From: CAVQGZ01 sp942491665 | GTDB lineage: Bacteria > Actinomycetota > Actinomycetes > Jiangellales > Jiangellaceae | Direction of reading: 5' to 3' | DNA length: 64,000 nt | Assembly (NCBI GenBank): GCA_942491665.1 | Contig: CALOBR010000020.1 | Span: 403,923-467,922 of the forward strand | In this document: positions 59,083 to 64,000 of the stretch, one piece after another | Position numbering within the stretch: the stretch's first letter is position 1 | Layout of the letters: every line of letters begins with the position of its first letter | Position numbers and translations under genes: made by a program | Notes under the pieces: model-generated | What the model was told of the DNA's origin: nothing | The model's database searches: none | The model's input: only the letters and a program-made list of their open reading frames with translations

Positions 59083-62037
59083 ATGAGCAGGTGGCCCGTC
59101 GCAGGACGACAGACGCTGCTGCTCGCCGCGGCGTCCGCCACGCTCCTCGCAGCGTGCTCGTCGCCGACCGAGCCTCTCGAGCCTCGAGCCGCGCCAGCTG
59201 CCTCCGCCGCAGCGACCGCGACACCCGCACCCGTACCCGCGTCCACCAGGTGCCCCGACGACGAAACGCCGGTCCAGCCCGAGGGCCCGCGGGAAGACGC
59301 CGTCGTCGCCCAGGAGGCCACAGCCCAGAACCTCCAGGTCGACGTCGTCCGCTACCCGCGACCGGACTACGAGGGCGAACCGTGGTCGCACTGGGGCCAG
59401 GGCCTGGTCCTGCCGGACGGACGGCTCCTCACCGCGATCGGTGACCACCGGGGGGAGGACGGCAACTCCTTCCTTCTCGTCTACGACCCGACCTCGCGCT
59501 CGATGACGCGGGTCGGCGACGTTGCGGCCCAGCTCGGCGAGGACACGGACTGGGGCTTCGGCAAGGTCCACGGGCAGATCGTGGCCGGCGAGTGCGGCGA
59601 GGCGTTTCTGAGCACCTACTGGGGCACCCGCAAGGGCCTCGAGTACACCGACTCCTACCGCGGCGACGTGCTGTTCCGGGTGGACACCGCCACCCTCGCG
59701 ATGCAGCCGCTGGCAACCCTCGTCGAGGAGCACGGCGTGCCGTCGCTGGCGGGGGTCACCCGACGGCCGCCTGCTCTACGCCGAGGCCGTCGACCCGAGT
59801 CCCGATGAGGACGTCGGTCGCGACAGCGGCGCGTTCGTCGTCCTGGACGCCGCGACGCAGGACGTGGTGTTCCGCTCGGACACCGTCGACCACTCCGGCT
59901 TCCGCAACGTCATGACCGGCGCCGACCAGAAGGCCTATGTGGCCGCACCGGATGACCGCCTGCTGGTCTACGAACCTGGCGCCACCGATCTCGTCGAGCA
60001 CCCCCAGCGCCTCGACCCGGGTGGGACGTTGCGTGCGAGCACGCAACCGACCGACGACGGACGCGTCTTCTTCGCGACACACAACCCCGACCACTTCTAC
60101 GTGCTCGAGCCGGACGGCTCGATCACGGCTTGGCCCTGCCGGCGGGCTACACGACGTCGATGGCGGCCGAGCCCGACGGCTCGCGCTTCTACTACGTGCC
60201 GGGTGCCCACGGTCGTGTCCCCGAGCTCGGAACCCCCGTGATCGCCGTGGACCCGACCACCGGCGAGCAGACGACCGTCGCCGGACTGGACGACCTCGTC
60301 GTGAGTGCCCTCGACCTGCACACGTCCGGCTCCTACAGCGTCGTCCTCGACGACGACCGGCGCCGGCTGTTCGTGACGCTGAACGCGGGACCGGACAGTG
60401 ACGACCGCTGGGGCGAGGTCGTCCTGGCTGTCGTCCACCTCCCCCCCACCGATCCGGCCGCCGCCGTGAGCCGCGACTCAGATGCCGCGCTCGCCTCGAC
60501 TGGCCCGCTCGTCTGCTCCTCCACCGAGGTCGTGACCGCCCGTGCCGACTCGGCGCGACCGTCCGGCGCCGACCCGATCGCTTTCGAAGATGTGACGCAG
60601 GCCGTCGGTGCGCTCGACCCGCTTGCCGGGATGCGGGGCCATGCCGTCGCCACGGCCGACGTCAACGCCGACGGGTGGCCCGACCTGTTCGTGGGCACGT
60701 TCGCCGACCGTCCTGAGCAGGACTACCAGCAGCGCGGAGCATCCGGGCCCTCGCCCGACCGCCTCCTGCTGGGCGGGCCCGGGGGCTTTCGCGTCGACCC
60801 CACGTTCCCGGCCGAGCTCGGACGCACCAGCGGTGCGGCTTTCGCCGACCTCGACGCCGACGGCGACCCCGACCTCGTCATCGCGCGCAACGTGCACGAC
60901 GGTGAACGAGCCGCCGCACCGTCGAGAGTGCTGCGCAACGACGGCGGCCGCTTCACGCAGGTGAGCATGGTGAGCGAACCTCGAGGCGCCCGCTCGGTGG
61001 GTCTCCTGGACTACGACGCCGACGGGCTGCTCGACCTGTTCATCGCCGAGGACAGGTTCTCCGGCGGGTCCAGCGTCCTGCTGCGCAACGACGGGTCGCT
61101 CTCGTTCACCGACGTCACCGAGCGCGCCGGACTGGGACCGCGACGTGGATGGGCTCGGGGTGGGAACCGGCGACCTTGATGGCGATGGCGACCCCGACCT
61201 GCTGGTGGGCGGGTCCAACCGGCTCTTCGTCAACAATGGTGACGCCACCTTCTCCGAGCAGGCCGGACGCCTTGTCGCCGTGGCAGACCTACGGGGACGA
61301 GGACGACCCGGCCGGCGTCGCGCAGGCCGACGTGAACGGTGACGGCCGGCTGGACGTCGTGATCGGGCAGCACTTCAACAGCACGCTCGACTTCGGCCGT
61401 CGGGTGCCGGTGCGGCTGTACCTGAACGAGGGCGTCACGGCCGAAGGCATCCGGCTCACCGACGTCCCCGACGGGGCCGGACTCGTCGGCCTGCCCACCA
61501 AGTCACCCCATGTGCAGGTGGTGGATGTGGACGCCGACGGGCGCCCGGACATCCTCACCACAGCGTCCGGCGCCGACGGTCGGCCCATCGTGTTCCACCA
61601 GGTCGCGGGGACGGGCGACGTTCCGGCGTTCGAGCCGTCCTCGCCAGCCGGGGCCGACGCAGTACTGGGTCACGGCTGCCGCGGCCGACGTCGACCGCGA
61701 CGCCGCGCTGGACATCGTGGCGGTCGAGTGGGAGCCGGGTCGCCCCACGCAGGTCTGGCGCAACGTGGGAGCGGCCGGGCGCTCGCTCACCGTCGCGGCC
61801 GGCGTCGGGACGCAGGTGGACGCCTTTCGCGCCGGGCACCTCGGTGAGCCGAAGCACCTGCTGGGGACCGCGACCACGGGCACCTCGACCGGCTACGCGG
61901 CCGGGCCCGACCTGGCAGCGTGGCTGGGTCTGGGGTCCGTGGACGCGGTCGACCTGCTTCTCACCGAGCCCACCGGAGACGTCACGCGCCTGACCGATGT
62001 GCGGGCAGATCAGAGCATGGTGTGCACGCGACGCTGA
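59083..62037 (+). CDS. FG-GAP/VCBS repeat lipoprotein (five or more frame breaks)
   Basis: A lipoprotein signal (MSRWPVAGRQTLLLAAASATLLAACSS) leads into a beta-propeller-like region (WSHWGQGLVLPDGRLLTAIGDHRGEDGNSFLLVYD..., VYEPGATDLVEHPQRLDPGGTLRAST). Next come six calcium-binding FG-GAP motifs: ADVNADGWPDLFVG, ADLDADGDPDLVIA, LDYDADGLLDLFIA, GDLDGDGDPDLLVG, ADVNGDGRLDVVIG and VDVDADGRPDILTT. The C-terminal part (VWRNVGAAGRSLTVAAGVGTQVDAFRAG) resembles an ASPIC/UnbV domain. Frame breaks lie near 59758, 60130, 61145, 61280 and 61665. Corrected length is about 980 residues. Likely a cell-surface protein; binding partner unknown. Confidence 0.8.
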
Positions 62038-62080
62038 GGTCGCGGCCACGAGGAGTCCTGCCTGCGCAGAGGTGGGAAGA

Positions 62081-62116
62081 CGACGAGGCCGCCCGGTTAC
62101 CCGGACGGCCTCGTCG
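62081..62116. terminator. Bidirectional terminator between the FG-GAP gene and cspA
   Basis: CGACGAGGCCG-C-CCGG pairs with CCGG-A-CGGCCTCGTCG around a TTAC loop. It lies between two convergent genes and is the strongest hairpin of the region. Confidence 0.85.
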
Positions 62117-62152
62117 TGAAGAGAGGGTCGCGACGCGACCCGGATCGCTACG

Positions 62153-62353
62153 TCAGACGCGACGAACCTGGTCCGCCTGGGGACCCTTGGGGCCCTGCGT
62201 GACCTCGAACTCGACGGCCTGCCCATCCTCGAGGCTGCGGTAGCCCGAGCCCTGAATGGCGGAGTAGTGCACGAACAAGTCGGGCCCACCCTCCTGCTCG
62301 ATGAAGCCGTACCCCTTCTCGGAGTTGAACCACTTGACGGTGCCCTGAGCCAT
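62153..62353 (-). CDS. cspA: Cold-shock protein (CspA family)
   Basis: The 66-residue protein has the cold-shock fold with RNP1 KGYGFIEQ and RNP2 DLFVHYSAI. It begins MAQGTVKWFNSEKGYGF and binds single-stranded RNA or DNA. The ATG at 62353 follows AAGGAAGG. A GC-rich hairpin (CCCCCGCCCGGGGG) just upstream lies in the leader, as often seen in csp mRNAs. The gap from 62354 to 62537 holds no other gene. Confidence 0.96.
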   Translation of the reverse strand: MAQGTVKWFNSEKGYGFIEQEGGPDLFVHYSAIQGSGYRSLEDGQAVEFEVTQGPKGPQADQVRRV

Positions 62354-62537
62354 GTATAGATCCTTCCTTGGCTCGATCCCCCGGGCGGGGGTCTGTCTCT
62401 GCGGCGTCCCATTTTCGGAACATGACACCCGCGACCTTGCTCGTGCGGGTGTTACACCGTCGAGAAGAACGAGACTGGGGCCAGCGTACGGCATCAAAGC
62501 GCGATTCGTGGTCAATACCGCACACACCCGCCCACGA

Positions 62538-63175
62538 TCATGCAGAAACGGTCGGTCGACCCTCCCGCAGCGCGAGAGCCCCGTCGCGTACCCGGTACCA
62601 CTGCTGGCAGTGCTCGTAGTCCGGCAGCAACCCCTGGTCCATCGCCTGCTCCAGCGAGGGTGCGGCGGCGTCCTTGTCCGACAGCAGGGGGCTCGACGTC
62701 GGCGGGCCACGGGCAGATCGAGCCAGGTCCGCGGGGTGGATCCCGTGCTCGCGGTTCGGCGAGTAGCCCTCGGAGCACAGGTAGGCGACGGTCGCCCGGT
62801 CCGTCAGCGCCATGAACGCGTGGCCGAGGCCCTCGGCGATGTACACGCAGCGCCGGTCGACGTCGTCGAGCAGCACGCTCTCCCACTTGCCGTACGTCGG
62901 CGAGCCCACCCGGAGGTCGACGATGACGTCGATCAGCGAGCCGTGGGTAGCAGGTGACGTACTTGGCCTGGCCCGGCGGCACGTCGGCGAAGTGGATGCC
63001 GCGCACGACGCCGCGCGGCGAGACCGAGATGTTGGCCTGCTGCAGCGGCAGCCGGTGCCCGTGGCCTCTCGAACGCCTCGGCCTTGAACCACTCGAGGAA
63101 CGTGCCGCGGTCGTCGCCGTGCTGAGCCGGGGTGATCTCGAAGGCGTCGGATATCGCGAGCGGACGGATCTGCAC
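62538..63175 (-). CDS. rmlC: dTDP-4-dehydrorhamnose 3,5-epimerase (several frame breaks)
   Basis: The product can be read as MQIRPLAISDAFEITPAQHGDDRGTFLEWFKAEAFER, then (after a break near 63068) LPLQQANISVSPRGVVRGIHFADVPPGQAKYVTC. After a break near 62945 it continues GSLIDVIVDLRVGSPTYGKWESVLLDDVDRRCVYIAEGLGHAFMALTD and YLCSEGYSPNREHGIHP, and after a further break near 62715 LLSDKDAAAPSLEQAMDQGLLPDY. The RmlC catalytic His (GIHF) and Asp/Tyr region are present. It acts on the way to dTDP-L-rhamnose, which links arabinogalactan to peptidoglycan in many actinobacteria. GTG start at 63175; rmlA ends 10 bp upstream. Confidence 0.88.
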
Positions 63176-63184
63176 GGGCCCACG

Positions 63185-64000
63185 CTACTGCGGGTCGGGC
63201 GACGAGTGGGCGAGCAGGCGTAGCAGGTAGTCGCCGTAGCCGCTCTTGCGCAGCGGTTGGGCGAGTGCCTCGAGCGCGGTCGTCGTCGATCCAGCCGTTG
63301 CGCCAGGCGATCTCCTCCGGGCAGCCGATCTTGTAGCCCTGCCGCGTCCTCGATGACGTGGACGAACTCGGCGGCCTGCACCAGCGCCTCGAACGTGCCG
63401 GTGTCGAGCCAGGCGGTGCCGCGCGGCAGCACGCTCGACGTGCAGTGCGCCCGCGCTCGAGGTAGGTGCGGTTGACGTCGGTGATCTCGAGCTCGCCGCG
63501 GGCGCTGGGGCTTGAGGTCGCGGGCGATCTCGACGACGTCGTTGTCGTAGAAGTAGAGGCCGGGCACGGCGTAGTTGCTCTTCGGGTGCTCCGGCTTCTC
63601 CTCGATCGAGAGGACCCGGCCGTCGTCGTCGAACTCCACGACGCCGTAGGCCGTGGGGTCCGCGACGCGGTAGCCGAAGACGTGCGGCGCCGCGGAGGTC
63701 GTCGTTGCGGTTGAGCCGGGAGCCGAGGCCGGTCGCCGTAGAAGATGTTGTCGCCGAGCACGAGGGCCGACGGGTCGTCGCCGATGAAGTCGGCGCCGAT
63801 GACGAACGCCTGGGCCAGCCCGTCGGGCCGCGGCTGCACGGCGTACGCGATGCTCCGATGCCCCACGGCGAGCCGTCGCCGAGCAGCCGCTCGAACTGGT
63901 CCCGATCCTCGGGTGTGGTGATGACCAGGACCTCGCGGATGCCGGCCATCATCAGCGTCGACAGCGGGTAGTAGACCATCGGCTTGTCGTAGACCGGCAT
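63185..64000 (-). CDS. rmlA: Glucose-1-phosphate thymidylyltransferase, partial (many frame breaks)
   Basis: The gene runs off the right edge; the first in-window codons are MPVYDKPMVYYPLSTLMMAGIREVLVITTPEDRDQFERLLGDG, which normally begin about 24 residues into RmlA. Further pieces lie in all three frames: AYAVQPRPDGLAQAFVIGADFIGDDPSALVLGDNIFYGD, VLSIEEKPEHPKSNYAVPGLYFYDNDVVEIARDLKP, GELEITDVNRTYLERG, AWLDTGTFEALVQAAEFV, YKIGCPEEIAWRNGWIDDD, and LRKSGYGDYLLRLLAHSSPDPQ at the stop. At least seven breaks occur in 815 bp. Such a density with every motif still present points to sequencing errors. The enzyme starts dTDP-rhamnose synthesis. Confidence 0.88.
   Translation of the reverse strand: MPVYDKPMVYYPLSTLMMAGIREVLVITTPEDRDQFERLLGDGSPWGIGASRTPCSRGPTGWPRRSSSAPTSSATTRRPSCSATTSSTATGLGSRLNRNDDLRGAARLRLPRRGPHGLRRRGVRRRRPGPLDRGEAGAPEEQLRRARPLLLRQRRRRDRPRPQAPAPAASSRSPTSTAPTSSAGALHVERAAARHRLARHRHVRGAGAGRRVRPRHRGRGRATRSAARRRSPGATAGSTTTALEALAQPLRKSGYGDYLLRLLAHSSPDPQ

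Overview
The window is 64 kb of very GC-rich DNA from an actinobacterium (class Actinomycetes). Lineage markers are CarD, a SenX3/RegX3 pair, mycothiol glycosyltransferase MshA, glucosyl-3-phosphoglycerate synthase GpgS, a heparin-binding haemagglutinin (HbhA-like) protein, LytR_C and DUF3263 proteins, deazaflavin-type reductases and a groEL without groES under CIRCE control. Several gene orders match mycobacterial ones known from the literature: carD-ispD-ispF-cysS-rlmB, regX3/senX3-gpm-YbjN-mshA, and HTH regulator-hbhA-DUF2516. The genus cannot be read from the sequence. There is no rRNA operon, phage or CRISPR array; one tRNA-Thr is present.

Layout. 1-5150: ABC ATPase fragment, small membrane protein, P-loop kinase, fasciclin protein, CutC and groEL. 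5149-10705: one tightly overlapping minus-strand operon for an acetyl-CoA-synthetase-like ligase, E1 alpha, E1 beta and E2 of a 2-oxoacid dehydrogenase, and an acyl carrier protein. 10912-16490: GpgS, an aldose epimerase, and LytR_C/LCP envelope proteins. 16492-21224: Rieske protein, then an exported copper/redox group (membrane protein, PCu(A)C chaperone, DyP peroxidase, DipZ). 21271-31211: SpoIIAA-like protein, acyl-CoA-binding protein, aromatic amino acid decarboxylase, a heterodimeric ABC exporter, PPK2 and a SulP transporter. 31262-32058: a higBA toxin-antitoxin pair between tRNA-Thr and a copy of its 3' end. 32126-40563: App1-like phosphatase, CBS protein, and a maltose-type ABC importer with a DUF4032 protein. 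40567-49732: rlmB/cysS/ispF/ispD/carD, envelope proteins, and regX3/senX3/phoU. 49762-56504: gpmA, a wrecked DUF4012 gene, YbjN, mshA, an L,D-transpeptidase, an AlaX-like editing protein and DUF2516. 56582-57795: a PIN-toxin module between 170-bp direct repeats. 57768-64000: hbhA, its HTH regulator, a long FG-GAP lipoprotein, cspA, and rmlC/rmlA running off the end.

Main themes. Two toxin-antitoxin modules each sit between direct repeats that record an insertion. A dispersed palindromic repeat family (arms GCGATCTTGGCG / CGCCAAGATCGC) occurs twice between cysS and a PPOX gene and once inside the coding sequence of the E2 subunit. There, a 29-bp tandem repeat breaks the frame in a way that loss of exactly one unit would repair. 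Regulation is readable at groEL (two tandem CIRCE elements), senX3/phoU (11-bp PHO-box-like repeats), the HTH regulator gene and both toxin modules (palindromic operators).

Quality warning. At least ten otherwise well-conserved genes carry single-base frame changes, often at G or C runs, and the density rises sharply after 59 kb. Much of this is more likely uncorrected sequencing error than gene decay. Frameshifted genes are therefore reported as one gene with the breaks marked.
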